DNA of 64,000 nucleotides, taken from the NCBI GenBank assembly GCA_007922225.1, contig ML679966.1, positions 56,874,148 through 56,938,147 of the forward strand. Direction: 5' to 3'. Of the stretch, positions 10,340-23,659 are shown one piece after another. Numbering within the stretch: the first letter of the stretch is position 1; the number at the start of each line of letters is the position of its first letter. Under the pieces are notes generated by a model. That model made no database searches, was not told where the DNA came from, and saw nothing but the letters and a program-made list of their open reading frames with translations. Source of the stretch: Emydura subglobosa. Taxonomy: Eukaryota; Chordata; Testudines; Chelidae. The translations under genes were made by a program, and so were the position numbers.

Positions 10340-12265
10340 GAAATCTTCGGTGAGCTTAAACACAAAAAGGAAGCTTATAAGAAGTGGAAGCTTGGACAGA
10401 TGACTAGCGAGGAGTCTAAAAATACTGCTCAGGCATGGAGGGGTGAAATCAGGAAGGCCAAAGCACAATTGGAGTTGCAGCTAGTAAGGAATGTGAAGGG
10501 TAACAACAAGTGTTTCTACATGTAGGTGGGCAACAAGAAGAAGGTCAGGGAGAGTGTGGGCTCCTTGCTGAATAGGGGAAACAACCTAGTGACAAATGAT
10601 ATGGAAAAAAGTTGAAGTATTCAATGCTTTTTTTTTTTGCCTGTCTTCACAGACAAGGTCAGCTCTCAGACTATTGCACTGAGTAGCACAGAATGGGGAG
10701 GAGGTGAGCAGCCCTCAGTGCTGAAGGAACAGGTTCAGGACTATTTAGAAAAGCTGGAAATGCACAAGTCCATGAGGCCAGATGCAATGTATCCGAGGGT
10801 GCTAAGGGAGTTGGCTGATATGATTTCAGAGTCATTGGCTATTGTCTTTGAAAACTTGTGGCAGTCGGGGGAGGTCCCGGATGATTGGGAAAAGGAAAAT
10901 ATAGTGCCCAACTTCAAAAAAGGGAAGAAGAAGGATCCGGAAAACAGCCTCACCTTAGTCCCTGCAAAAATTATGGAGCAGGTTCTCAATGGATCCATTT
11001 TGAAGCACTTGGAGGAGAGGAAGGTGATCAGGAACAGTCAGCATGGATTCACGAAGGGCTAGTCTTGCCCAGCCAAATTGATTGCCTTCTATTAAGAGAT
11101 GACTGGCTCTGTAGATGTGGGGAAAGCAGTGGACGTGATATACCTTGACTTTAGCAAAGCTTTTCATATGGTCTCCCACAGTATTTTTGCCAGCAAGTTA
11201 AAGAAGTATGGGTTGGATGAATGGACTATAAGATGGATAGAAAGCTGGCTAGATCATTGAGCTCAACAGGTAGTAATCAATGGCTCGATGTCTAGTTGGT
11301 AACCGGTATCAAGAGGGGTGTCCCAGAAGTTGGTCCTGGGGTGGGTTTTGTTCAACATCTTCATTAATGATCTGGATAATGGGGTGGATTGCACCCTCAG
11401 CAAGTTTGCAGATGACATTAAACTGGGGGAGTGGTAGATATGCTGGAGGGTAGGGATAGGATACAGAGTGACCTAGACAAATTAGAGGATTGGACCAAAA
11501 GAAATCTGATGTGGTTCAACAAGGACAAGTGCAGAATCCCATACACTGCTACAAACTGGAGACCAACTGGCTAAGCAACAGTTCTGCAGAAAAGAACCTG
11601 GGGGTTACAGTGGAGGAGAAGCTGGATATGAGTCTACTGTGTGCCCTTGTTGTCAAGAAGGGTAAAGGCAAATAGGCCTACATTAGTAAGAGCATTGCCA
11701 GCAGATCGAGGGAAGTGATTATTTCCCTCTATTCGGCACTGGTGAGGCCACAGCTGGAGTATTGTGTCCAGTTTTTGGGCCCCCCACTACAGGAAGGATG
11801 TAGACAAATTGGAGAGAGTCCAGTGGAGGGGCAATGAAAATGATTAAGGGGCTGGGGCACATGATTTATGAGGAGGGGCTGAGGGAACTGGGATTATTTA
11901 GTCTGCGGAAGAGAAGAGTAAGGGGGGATTTGATAGCAGTCTTCAACTACCTGAAGGAAGCGTTCCAAAGAGGAGGTAGGTTGTTCTCAATGGTGGCAGA
12001 TGACCGAATAAGGAGCAATGGTTTCAAGTCGCAGTGGGGGAGGTCTAGGTTGTATATTAAGAAAAACGTTTTCACTAGGAGGGTGGTGAAGCACTAGAAT
12101 GGGTTACCTAGGGAGGTGGTGGGATCTCCATCCTTAGAGGTTTTTAAATCCCAGCTCGATAAAGCCCTGGCTGGGATGATTTAGTTGGGATTGGTCCTGA
12201 TTTGAGCAGGGGATTGGACTAGATGACCTCCTGTGGTCCCTTCCACCCTAATGTTCTATGATGGT
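10340..12265 (+). mobile_element. CR1 LINE, about 1.9 kb, decayed ORF2
   Basis: Successive frames give reverse-transcriptase text in the right order. EQVQDYLEKLEMHKSMRPDA and GEVPDDWEKENIVPNFKKGK lie at 10730-10930. Palm and thumb pieces follow, including [11 protein letters not shown] near 11395-11430. Then come [10 protein letters not shown] near 11745 and [20 protein letters not shown] near 11890. The copy ends in the CR1 3' tail with GGACTAGATGACCTCCTG and a terminal CCTAATGTTCTATGATGG. Several frameshifts and stops break it, so it is inactive. This is a different CR1 subfamily from the copy at 1987-2735, judged by the tail. Confidence 0.92.
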
Positions 12266-14680
12266 GGAAGTGATAGGACGCATCCTTTGCTGGTGGTGGT
12301 GTCTCTGAATTTGTTTGGATATTATAATGTGTAGGTGTTAAGGAATGGTGGTGATAATGCCCTAATTGGTGATTTCCTTGATTTTTCAGTCGCAGTCCTG
12401 GTAGTTGAGTAACTACCTGTAAGTTAACTAAGTTTTGTGTCCAACATATTTACTAACAGTATTAAGATATTGCAGTCCATTTGTTTCATGCAATAATGAT
12501 TCAGTGACAGCAAATGGCTGTTATGTACCATTACACAACAACATGCTTTCCATCACACTTAACCTTTAAATTGGGGCATATGAGAGCTAGATAAATGTGG
12601 CTACGAATCCTTTCTGCTGTCATTGAACACACACTGGACCTGTGGCATAACATTTATCTGTGCCACAGCTGTCAAAGCTGTCTAAAGCTCAGAATGTAGA
12701 TAACATTCCATGTAGTGTGGAACAGAGATTGTCATCACTAGGTGAAAAAATGTTCTGTTGTATTAGTTTAATCCTGAGATTTGAGGGTGTTGTGGTAGAT
12801 GGTGACATTTGGGAATGAGGTGGAAGATACGAAGCTGCTTTACTTTTTGGAAAAGGACAACAGTACTAGTTAATCCCCATCTTTAGTTGCAATTACCAGT
12901 GCTGGCCTGTATCAAAGAAAGTAGAAGATACACTGCTATCAGATTACTACCATGCAGCAGTGTGTTTAGATCTATCCTGAGCACATTGGAATTTTTGCAT
13001 CCAAGGGACAAAAGGGGGGGAGGAGGGGATTTGTTAGGGATGCAGCAAATTGCATTTGAAAAATACTGAATATTGCTGCTGTTGTAATGTTTACTTTTTG
13101 TACATATTACATGTCCCCTGAATTCCCTTTTCTGGTGTTACTGATCTCAGTCGTTGGGGGTGGAGCTATAGCACTTTCACTACTGTCCTGAGTAGAGGAG
13201 GCTGCAGAGCTTCACTGGATCAGGAGGAGGAGCAGAGAGATAATTTTTCAGATATGCACAATCTCTCCTCAGGTTTTAACTTGTGCACCGTGGAGAGGGT
13301 GTTATGTGCTTCATCTGCTAGATCAGATTGTGTGCTGCTCCTACTCCACAAGCTAGTGCAGTGGGGGATAAGGGCCATGATTTCCGTACCCCTTCTTGGC
13401 ATCCTGACCCTGTAGTAGCAGGAGCAAACTGTCCCTGCACTCCTCAGAATGGAAGAGAGAGGCCCAAGCACAGCTATGCAAGGTGTGTGTGTGTGTGGGG
13501 GGAGATTGTTGCTCGCCCTTCCACATCCATGCATGGGTCTCTTGCAATCCTGGCCCTTGGTATTTTCCCTTGGCTTTGTTCCTATAGTCTCACACCTGTA
13601 AGCAATGTGCATCGCTAGAAATTATTTTCCAATAAAAGCTTCTAACAGGCTTTGTATCTTGGGATGAGTCAAAAATACTTAGTTACATGGCATGTAACTA
13701 GTATCATGTTGATGTATCAAACTGTAGTAATTCTCCATGAAACATAATATTTATTTAGTTTGTAGTTTTGATAAGGACTGCTACAAAATTCCCACGAGGA
13801 TAAAATACAACAAAACAAAGATGGTTCTTGTGCAGAAATGGCACATCTGATTTTTTTTTACCTGATTATATCATATAAAAGTATCTACTATGGTTAGATT
13901 TTTTTTTTTAATTTAAAAATATATTTATTCTGTTTTGAATGAAGTTTCTGACCTTGCGCATCAGAGTGATGCAGGGATAGTAACTGAATATTGTAGCATG
14001 AAAATTGTACTTGTAATTGCAGGTGAAGGATTACTGTGAAACCCTCACATAATCCATTGTAACAGTAAGTATACTAATGACTCAGCTTGGCCTGTGAAGT
14101 AAATTGTTCTGAGTCTCATTACATTGTAATTAGCAGCTTCAAATCAGAAAAATACTGGGTGTCACATTATGATCATCTTTGTTGATTGGTACCCCACTTT
14201 ACAAATATGTCTCCTTTCACTAGAACTGTTTGTGAAGTAGGATATTATTCAATGTAAGATGATCAGGATCTGGCCCACTATTTGGGTTGTTGTAATGATA
14301 AATAAAATCAAGTGATGCGCTATTAATTTGGCACTAGTTTTCCCTTCAATGAAATACAACACTGTAGGTGTGAAATAAGATCTGCTTGGTAATGTGTTGG
14401 TTATGGTTGTCTTCCTTTACACGGTGACAAATCCTGTGGCTTCAAGAGAAGAGTGATGAGGGACTGGGGAATCTTTTCATGTCTCTCACAACCACAACAA
14501 AGCCCATATTTACTGCATTTGTTGGAAATGCTTATGCTTTGTTCCACAAATATATACCAAGCATATTGATAATATGCTGCAGTGTTTATGTTGTGTAATT
14601 GGAAATGGAGGAAGAGGGTGAAGATCTTGCAGGAGGGTCCAAAGAATGCTGCTCTGGAATTTTTTGAAAATATTTGCCAT
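12266..14680. other. Unassigned intronic or intergenic sequence
   Basis: No exon or clear transposon recognised. Short G-rich and GTGT runs occur near 13010-13030 and 13484-13503. The open frames at 12887-13069 and 13220-13618, on both strands, have no recognisable protein motifs. Confidence 0.5.
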
Positions 14681-14684
14681 TTGG

Positions 14685-15020
14685 TGCTGTCACAGGCTGC
14701 TGGCTGAGAACTGAAGGTTAAGCCAGTCCTCTGCTCCTGGAACCCTAATCAAAGGGGGAGTGGAGCCAGCTGAGCAAGCCTGTGGGACTGGGCTAACAGG
14801 GAGCAGCTGTTACACTCATTAGACTGGCCCTATAAAGGCTCACAGGAAGGAGCTGGGAGGACGTAGGGAAGGCCGGTGCTGAGTCTGTGTGGCCCCTGAG
14901 CCTGGACTATATTTGTAAATGGTGGTGGGAAAAGCCTGTAAAAAAGAGCATTAGTGGGAGCGAGAAGCTGTAATCTGTGTGTGGTTTGTGGGGCAGAGTG
15001 AACCTGCTACAGTGCAGCTT
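14685..15020 (+). mobile_element. Possible solo LTR or LTR fragment
   Basis: The segment starts near TGTCACAGGCTGCTGGC. It is more GC-rich than its surroundings and contains CCTATAAAGGCTCACAGG (a TATA-like box at about 14830), followed by GA-rich sequence. This layout resembles a retroelement LTR promoter region. I see no second LTR, no clear CA end and no target duplication, so a DNA element is not excluded. Confidence 0.35.
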
Positions 15021-17744
15021 GTTTCATACCAAAAGAAAAAATATTTACTCTTCAATCTCTATGAGCACCAACTGATAACACTACACAAGGGGTAAGCTCC
15101 CTCAGTGGTAGGGAAACCACCCATTTGCTCCTGGGGTTTTGTTAAATTTCTAACACATGGGGATCCCCTGTGAGCTCATCCCTGAATCTACCAACTTTAT
15201 TTAGATTCATGGGAATGCATGTCATGCAAACCATGCACACTGGGCCATCTGTTTCATGTTGTGTGCAAACTGGAAGAGTGCACCAGAAAAGTGTTGTAGG
15301 TGTATTCTTCTCATACATGAATGGAGCTGGCAGGTTAAAGTGGATGATCTAAATTGTATCAAGTAAGTCACTGTGAGCTAAAGTAAAGCAATTTTGATTT
15401 TTTGTGTTCCAAGTTGTAATTTTATCTGCATTGTCGTTTTCATTTTGGATGGCAAATAGTTCCTATACGTAAATGGGACCTCAAGAGTTATCTTAGGCAG
15501 TTACCATCATTATATGTTATTTTTGGTGCTGATAATTTGCTGAATGCTGTACAGAGCAAAATAAGCAAATAGCCTTATACAGAAGACAGTATTTTAGAGT
15601 TGTAGCCCAATGACTATTGTAAGCTGTAGTGCTTTGAGATACTATTATTGAATACTGTATTATTTTTATAAGACACTTCAGATAAAATGACTAACCCAAA
15701 CTTCACCCACAATTTGAAACGACCTATGAGATTTGAAAAAGCTTAGTTTTAAAAAGAAACCCAACTTTTTTTTACTATTTTTATTGGATTTCAAAGCGAA
15801 AATACCAAACAACCTTTTGTGAAAGGTTATCCTTAGACAAATCTTGTTGCCGCTGTAAATCTCCCATGAAGGCCTGTTCTTTTGAGATTTTCAACATCAG
15901 TTCTAGGTCCGTTTTAAATAAGTTCAGGTTTCAGATAAACGTCAAACAGTTAGATGTTTATATCCAAACTGAATTTCTTAAAATGTAGGTGGTAATTAGT
16001 GCTGAATGAACCCATAAAATTTTGAAGTCAGCAAATTGTGTGTTTGTGTCGTTTATGAAAAAGTAAAAGAGAACTTTTCTGTTTCCACTTCTGTTAAGAT
16101 TTATTGAGGTGTAAATGATTTTGAAGTGGTGCATAGTGATTTAGGGTCCTGGTGCATGTGAAGAATAGATAATTATAGGACTTAGTATGATGTACTTGAC
16201 GTAGAGATACTGAAGTAAAATACTGAATAGCCACAGAAAATACTTCCTTGAAGAACTAGCAGAGTGAATTTGACATTTTTTATGGTCTTTTCCTTCCTAC
16301 TCTTCACCTGCTTGGTCTCTCATCATTATTGTAGGATTAAACTCTGCCTCTCGTGCATTCCCGGGCCAAAGTTCCCCACTTCAGAGCTTTCTAGACATCT
16401 CTGTTCACTTCGGCATTCTTCAGTGTGAGACACTCTGGTGCTCCTGCTGGCAGGTCTGCCATCATCCTCAGTTTCTTCTTTAATGCAGATGCCTTTGACT
16501 CTGACTTCTTTTCCTACAGTCCTACACTGTTAACTAGAAAGGAGCTAAGGTCATGACAGACATAAACCAGCTTATGACTTAGCCAGCTCAGACTTAGAGG
16601 AGACACACAACTTTGAAAATATATTCTGCTTTATTTTTATCTACTGATGAGAAGTCCTCAAACATCTAGAAAGTTCTTTTTTACTATCATGCCTTCTATT
16701 TACAAAAGAATGAGTCTAAGGGGAGTCTTCAACTTTTTCCCACTGTTTAAAATTTTCCTTAATTATCTTTATTATCTGGTGTATCATGGTGAAGAATGCA
16801 AGTTTCCCACTTGGAAGTCCTATTTATTTGTGGTGGTAACAAAATCCTGGACACTGCCACTGTCAAGGGGTTATGGATGTTACCGAGCCCATTCAGAGTT
16901 TTTGTGAATACTGCTGTGTGAATTTCCTAGCAGAAATACTGAATCGTTGCCCCAATTTGACCATCCCAGAGAGCAATCATTTTTAGGGTATTTTTCAATG
17001 AAGGTCTGTGGCACTGAAGCTCAGCTTGTTGCCACTAGAATGATCTCACTAAGAGTTCCTTAAGCTAATATTTGCTTTAATAATTCAGGTTTGTACATGT
17101 TAGAAATTAATAATTATTTGAGCTATTGTATTTTAAAGTCTCAATTTTTATTTTTAATTGGAGCAAATGTTGCCAAATACTCATAAAGTATACATTATTT
17201 TACCTTGTAGTCAAAGATCTGTTAATTTTTTTGGACTCAAGATACTGAAAGAGGATATCCAGAAGATATGCTCAGCCTTATTTTATTACTTTTGCCTTAG
17301 TAGGTTATTTCAAATGTAAGAATTATTCAGAAGAGTTTAAAGAATATTCATGAATCATTCCTGTTCCTTGTGTTAAGACCTTTGTGTTTCTCAGGTCTAA
17401 GTAGTTTCTACTATGAATAAATTTCAGTATGTTCAGATTTCTGCAACTGAAAAGTTAGAAAATCACGTTAATCCCTTCAAAGCCTTGGGACTTACTATAC
17501 TCCACTGCAAAATCGTATTTTTCCCTTTTTGAGATGGCATCAACCTTCCTTTCTGTCCTCTCCTTTGAAGAAGGAACATATTAGGTAAAAACAAAAACCA
17601 ACCATGCTAAACAGCTTTTTTTTCTGGTGTGGGCAGTTGGGAGGGTGTTCTCCAGTAATATAATAACTACATTTAACATAAAATAATTTAAACAATGCTT
17701 AATGAGAAAGTGTCCTTGAGAGACAACAAAGCTATATATTCAGA
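15021..17744. other. Unassigned AT-rich sequence
   Basis: No exon, RNA or well-recognised repeat. The open frames at 15170-15352 and 16647-16907 have no recognisable domain. Confidence 0.45.
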
Positions 17745-18935
17745 TTATATAGTTTTTACATCTACATAATCAACATCAAACATGCATAGTCTACTAAGGA
17801 TTCTTGTGCCAGCCAGAGTAACTACAGTTGATGGCATTTCACCAGGCATTATGTAGTGAAATTCCCAGATCTGTCTCAATCCTACAAAACCACAATCTCT
17901 GGGGTGGCCCTGTGGGTGGCCCCCAGATAGGGTCAGGGTGTGCACCCCTGCACATGTTGATGGAAAGTTTGAGAGCACAGTGTCCTGGGGTGTTTTAGTT
18001 CATCCTGGCACAATGGCTGAAGAGCATGCAATGCCTCAACTGAAGGAAGGCCAGATCTTTATGAGATTGTCATACTTTGCATGAAGTCAAACCACTTTAT
18101 GCCTAGGATATGGCTCTGACAGCGGATATGGAATGCCTTTAGCCACTCCAAATCTTCCTCTAAGAGAGTCTGGGTCTCTGCCCCATCTAGCAAAACAGGT
18201 AATTCACAGGTTTAATACATCCTGAACTTGGTCTCAATGCAAAAACGTCTTGTGCATCCATAAGTGAACATGGACTTCAGGCAGGGGGGGTAGCAAGATC
18301 TAGTCATTAAAGAACATCCTGTTTGCTGCAACTGTTTGGCCTGCTTGCAGCCTAGGTAGATGAACTTGTCAATGCTTACCACTGTACTTGTCCCCACCTG
18401 ATCTGGGGGGGCGGGGTTCTGGACCTTGGTCTTCTGCCATGAGATGTTCAACCCCATAGTGTGGGTGGTGTCTTGGAGACCTTGGAGGGCAGGGCTGAAG
18501 TTCTCTGACTTCTCCACAAGCAAGGCAGCATTGTCAGTAAAGTCTTGGTTAGTACACACTTCTTGATCAACCTTGTTTCTGGCATGTGGAGTGGCAAGTC
18601 CTAAAGTTCAGTTGATGGTTCGAAAGAATAGTGCCAGGGTGTGAATGCATCTCTGCCGCATACCTAAGGTTGTGTAGAAACATGGCAAACACTGTGAACA
18701 AACTTGCACTCTTGCACTGGTACCAGTGAAGTTCACTCACCATATTTAGCAGAACATCTGGAACACCAACTCTTTTCAGTGCTAGCCAGATCAAAAACCT
18801 ATTATAATCTGATACATGCCACAGGAGGCAGGAGGTTAAATTCTTGGTGCAGTTCAGTCAAGAGCCAGAGGGGAAGGACGGCATCTATTGATGACTACCC
18901 CACAATGAAACCATATGAGGATTTATAATTGGAAA
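17745..18935 (-). mobile_element. Non-LTR retrotransposon reverse-transcriptase relic (RTE-like)
   Basis: Read on the minus strand, ALKRVGVPDVLLNMVSELHW (18794 downward) matches the RT region before the catalytic box. After frame changes comes TNQDFTDNAALLVEKSE (the FADD-type box, degenerate: FTDN). MGLNISWQKTKVQ and IDKFIYLG follow, the classic order of RT motifs. Downstream minus-strand text to about 17745 looks like the C-terminal tail. The order and wording resemble elements often mis-annotated as craniofacial development protein 2-like; the clade is my estimate. The second catalytic Asp is replaced by Asn. Confidence 0.75.
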
Positions 18936-19574
18936 TAACTCAGTACAAGTAACCAGATACATGGCTCTAAAATTGAATGTATTATTTAGAAATTACTAAA
19001 ACTAATGCAGGGGACTGCAGAGAAATATAGTTCAGCTAAATGATGTGCTGGTCTAATGCCTTAGCAGAGCATGAGAGGGCCCTTTAGGCAGTAAGGTAAG
19101 AGCAACAGAGCAAAAGCATAGTAGAAAGTTGTATTCAGTTTTATGTTCTTCAGGCACAGGCTGCATGTAGTGTTAACTAGCTGAGATGGAAAGCCTATGT
19201 GAGGCAGACAGTCAGGCATATAAAATTGCACTTTTTCTGGCCAAATTTCATACTGAACCAAATCTTAAAAACTTCATCAAAATCTCTGATTTTGCAGGGG
19301 GAAAAAAGCACAATGTGAGTTTTGGATTCTTTGCATCACTTCCAGAGCAGAACTGGATCTGTTCTTTTGCATATCTTCCAGTGTCACCTGGACATAATGA
19401 AATTCCTCATGTCACATGATATTTTATCATGGACACGTCTCCAGAATTATTTACAGGCCTGGATAAGTAAAAAGTGGCTTTTGTATACGTAAGTATCATA
19501 CTGCTACTTAGCTTTTAAGAGTTGGACTTTACATAGTCAGAGTTATTTCACCAAGACTAATTAATTATCACAAT
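18936..19574. other. Unassigned sequence
   Basis: No feature recognised apart from generic AT-rich DNA. Confidence 0.4.
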
Positions 19575-19740
19575 GCCCCTCTGAAATAATAAAAATAGTT
19601 AAGTACATGTTATCATCCCATTTTTAAGGTGATTTAATTAATTAATAAGTTAACTGACTGAGACAATGAGGTGAATAAATAGCATGGCTGGAATATTCAT
19701 GGCTCTTAATCCCCACATTCAGCCCACTGGACCATGACAT
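19575..19740 (-). mobile_element. Weak MIR-like relic
   Basis: TTATCATCCCATTTTTAAGG, then GACTGAGACAATGAGG, then CATGGCTGGAATATTCATGG and CTTAATCCCCACATTCAGCCC follow the order of a MIR element in reverse orientation. Divergence is high. Confidence 0.4.
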
Positions 19741-19836
19741 AAGATGGAAAAAGTGAGATGTCAGTGTCCTCAAATGTATGCAAGAGAGGAAATATTGCAT
19801 AGTCCTTCGGATTGTGCTGTACAGTATGGCATGACC

Positions 19837-20266
19837 AGAGCTGGCTGAAAACTTTCCAGTGGAGCATCATTCTGTCAGAAAATGCCATTTTCTTACTGAA
19901 ACATGAAAATGTGTCCATTTAGAGTTTTCATTTAGAAAAAATGGTGGGGGCAGGGAGGAGAAGCTTTTTGATAAGGTTGAATCATTTGCCCTCGACACAT
20001 TTGGAAGGGAACACTTTGATTTTTTGTTTCAAAAAATTTTATACAATAAAGATTTTAAAATGTCTAAATCAAAACAAAAATTTTTAATTTCAATCTAGAT
20101 GAAATGTTCTGATTGACCCAAACCAATTTTTTTCAAAAATCATTGTTTTGCAGGAAATGTCTAAATTCTTTGTTTTTGTTCTAATTCAGAATTAAAACAA
20201 ATTTCAAAACCATCGAATTTCCTACAAAATGGAAATTCCGGTGTCCGCCCCCCCCCCCAGCTCTAA
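19837..20266. mobile_element. MITE with AGAGCTGG terminal repeats
   Basis: The left end AGAGCTGGCTGAAAACTTTCC pairs with the right end (GGAAATTCCGG, a C-run, then CCAGCTCT). The interior is rich in A- and T-tracts with TTTCAAAAA/TTTTTGAAA complementarity. It is a non-autonomous DNA element of a type common in sauropsids. A decayed end of the same type (GACCAGCTCTAATAG) lies at about 52820. I cannot assign the superfamily. Confidence 0.65.
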
Positions 20267-20339
20267 TCTTGGCACTCATTTAATTAATTTTTAAATAATC
20301 CTATCGATGAAGATTGTGGCAACAAATTCTGTTTATGTG

Positions 20340-20890
20340 TACTGTTATGTCGGGGATTGGGTGACTGTAATAGCTACCCTTCATTAAAGGTAAGTGTTTG
20401 AATCAGTTAAGCTGGTTTTGGAGTAAGATAGTTGAAACAATAGGAGCCATCACCCGAAACACAGCTCAGCACCTAACTGGCCTTGCATGTGGCCTATGTG
20501 GGCAGAGGGTGTTCACTAAGGGCTGAATGCAAACACAGAGTTGAGTATTGTTTTTGGTGGAGCTGTGTGTGAGAGAGCAGATGCAGCCCAAAACACCACA
20601 AAAGTGGACAGAGAAGGCAGCTGAAAGCCAGAGAAGCACTTGTGGAGTGTGGAGAGAAAGCTGAGAGAGCCTCTTGAGTAGATTGTTGGCTCGAAAAAGA
20701 GGCTTGAAATGTTGAGTAAGGAAACTGTCTCCTGTTGGGTTCCTGCTGTGTTCAGGGAAACAGGATTTTATTTACATCCTTTGTAAATAAACAGCATTGA
20801 ATCAAAGCAATTATATCGTCAGTTTCTCTTCCTATGGGAAGCAAGCTGCAAGACCCTGAATGTTCACTCACTGCTCAGGTCAAAGGGGAT
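20340..20890 (+). mobile_element. Possible solo LTR
   Basis: Starts near TGTTATGTCGGGGATTGG. It has GA-rich internal sequence with GTGAGAGAGCAG and GAGAAGCAC. Near 20775-20795 is CCTTTGTAAATAAACAGC, which looks like an LTR polyadenylation region, and the segment ends around 20880. There is no second LTR or tRNA primer site to confirm it. Confidence 0.35.
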
Positions 20891-20914
20891 ATTATTATTG
20901 TTTATTTTACTGAT

Positions 20915-22310
20915 ATTGCCATAGTGTTGAGGTGCCCTAGTCATGGATCAGGGCCTCATTATGTACAAACATAGAACAAAAAGATGATCCCTGCCCCAAA
21001 GATCTTACAATCCAAATATAAAACAAAAAACAACAGCTCAGTACAGCCAGACGCCAGGGGAGTACAAGGAAACAATGAGAGAATATCAGTAGTAGGCAAA
21101 ACAGCAGCCTGACTGTTGCTGAGTTATTGGTAGGCATCATGGCAAATGAAAGTTTTGGGGAGAGAACTGAATGAGGACAATGAGAGAACCTTGCACATAC
21201 TTACGGGAAGCACCTCCAAAACAGAGGGGGCAGCATGGGAGAAAGCGTGAAGGTGTTTGAAGACATAACAGGTGGGTGATAGAGACTGGCATCATGCACT
21301 GATTGGAGGCAAGCAGTGACTGATAGTGTGAGAAATGATAGCTGGGGATAGACCTTGAAAAGTGAAGATGAGTAGCTTATGTTTTATGTGATAGTGTAGG
21401 GGAGAGCCAGGAGAGGGATGCAAACAGGGGGGTGACGTGGTCAAATCAATGGGCTAGGAAAATGATCTTTACAGCACCATTCTGAATGGATATGAGCAGT
21501 GCAATATTGCATTCGTTTAAGGACAGAGAGAAAGATGTTGCAGTAATCAAGATGCAAAGTGATGAGAGCCTGGGCAAGAGTATTAGTCTTGTGGATTAAT
21601 AAAAAAGTAAATTAGAAATTATGCAAAAAGAATCTTCATGATTTAAACATAGTCTGGATGAGAGAACCCAGAGAGAGTTCAAAGTCAAAGATGATACCCA
21701 AAATGATACCCAGAATGGTGGAGGAGTCCATAGCAGTAGAGTAAAGAGGTAATGAAGATTTGTGGGGGAAGGTTTGGAGATCTATATTAACCGTGCTGAA
21801 CTTGAATGGATGGCTAGACATCTACGAGAAGATGTCTGACAGACAGACTGAGATTTCAGTTTGGACAGGAGACAGGTCTGGAGTAGAGAAGCAAATCTGT
21901 GATTCATGGGCATAGAGATGGTAGTTGAATTTGTGTTTGTGAATGAGATGACCCAGTGATGAGATGTAGAGAGAGAGACCAAGGACAGAGCCCTGTGGAA
22001 CCCCAACAGAAAGCCGGAGGGGGCATAAGGAGGATCCTCTGAAGGACATGTTGAAGAAGTGATTAAAAAGAGAGGTAGGAGGAGAATCAGGAGAGGACTG
22101 AAGCCATGGGAGGACAAGAATTTCAAGAGGATGAGCATGGTCAGTGGTGTGAAAGATGGTTGATATCTCAAGGAGCATGAGGATGGAGTACTGGTTTTTA
22201 GCTTTAGCTAGGAAGACATCATTAGGGACTTTGGGGAGAGTGGTTTCACTGGAGTGAAAAGGGGAAGAAGCTGGATTGGAGAGGGTCTAGAATGAAATTG
22301 GAGGAGTGGA
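20915..22310 (-). mobile_element. L2-clade LINE, 3' half
   Basis: On the minus strand, translation from about 22178 gives LLEISTIFHTTDHAHPLEIL and LSVGVPQGSVLGLSLYISSL. Next come FNYHLYAHESQICFS (the YADD box degenerate to YAHE) and QTEISVCLSDIF. After a frameshift come NIDLQTF and FDFELSLGSLIQTMF. Coding relics and a short 3' region continue to about 20915, where the + strand reads CTAGTCATGGATCAGGGCC. Motif order and wording fit L2-like elements. It is 5'-truncated and carries frameshifts. Confidence 0.85.
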
Positions 22311-23655
22311 ACTCAAAGAAGTAACATAGGATCACACTTTCCTTAAAACTTGTTGACTGGCTTACTGTATAAAATACCACTCTGTAAATGCTTACTATTG
22401 AATTGCCACTAAAGGAAATTCAGTATAATTTACCATTGATGTTATGGAATAATAAAACATCTTAAGTGGTGCTGTATGGAACTTTTTATTGTAGCTACCT
22501 CCAGAACTAATGTTGCAGTTTTGTAATTGGATATAATATGCTTTTAAAGCCTTTTGTTTTGAATTTTTAAAAAAGAGAATGAATAAGTTTACACCTTTTA
22601 AAGCATTTTACAGACATTAACTAATTCATGCTATGAAGTCTTATAAAATTGTCAAATATTAATGCTGTTTTTATCACAGGAGACATATTAGGAAGAACAT
22701 AACACACTTTCTTGATGTATGAAAATAATAAAAATTGATGCTTGAACATATGGTTGTTTCGTTTACTATAGCTTTTAAATGTAAAATGGTATCCAGTGTG
22801 CAGAGAAAAACAGCCTGTTTTTCAGCAAAAACAGCCCTTCCATTTTTTACTTATTTCAATAACTTAAACCATTGATTTTGAAATTCATCTTCAAAATTAC
22901 ACATGGAGTTACACAAGGAGCCCTTTAAGGGCAAATTTCTATAGCCATAACTTCATTGAAGCTCCCTTGTTCTCCTCTCCTTATAAGCACACACTACCTT
23001 GTTTAATGTGGATTTGAGTGAAGAACTGTGCCTTTATGTACATATCCTCATCCAGTTTAACTTTTATTTTATTTTATTTTGGTGTTCTTCTGGATAACTG
23101 AGTATTTCTTTGAAATAACTGATTTGCTCATGTTACCACAAAGCTTTCTCTTCTCTTTATGCATGTAAGGTAGACCCAGAGTTTTCAAGGATAGATGATT
23201 TAGTGGTTGAGTTGGTGGATAGCACAAGATTTCAGGTATAGGAATCCTAGCTCATTAGGGAAATGAAGGAGTGGTACTCATTTTTGTCAGATTGGCAAGA
23301 GGAAGCCTTACTGTAATGCAATGTAGATGCTACTCACATGAAAGCAGTACGCAGTTCTAGTCCAGAGCCAGATCTTCATACAGAGTCTGTAATTTGCTCC
23401 TACATTTTTTTTATAGATCATTGTTGGTGCATAAGCTTTTGCACATCCCCAGAATGCTATGTAATGCTCTGTAATTCAAAATATAAATACTAAGCTTGAA
23501 TGTGGATGTGCTGTTTGACTGCATACATCTGAATTTTAGGGCTTACATAACTTGCAAGCATTGCCCATTATTTTAGTGTGTCTTATGTTACTTCATCTAG
23601 TGGTTGAGTTCACATGAAAGAAACAGAACCTCCTACTGCTACCAGATAATACAGT
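22311..23655. other. Unassigned AT-rich sequence
   Basis: No exon or clear repeat recognised. Confidence 0.45.
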
Positions 23656-23659
23656 GTTC

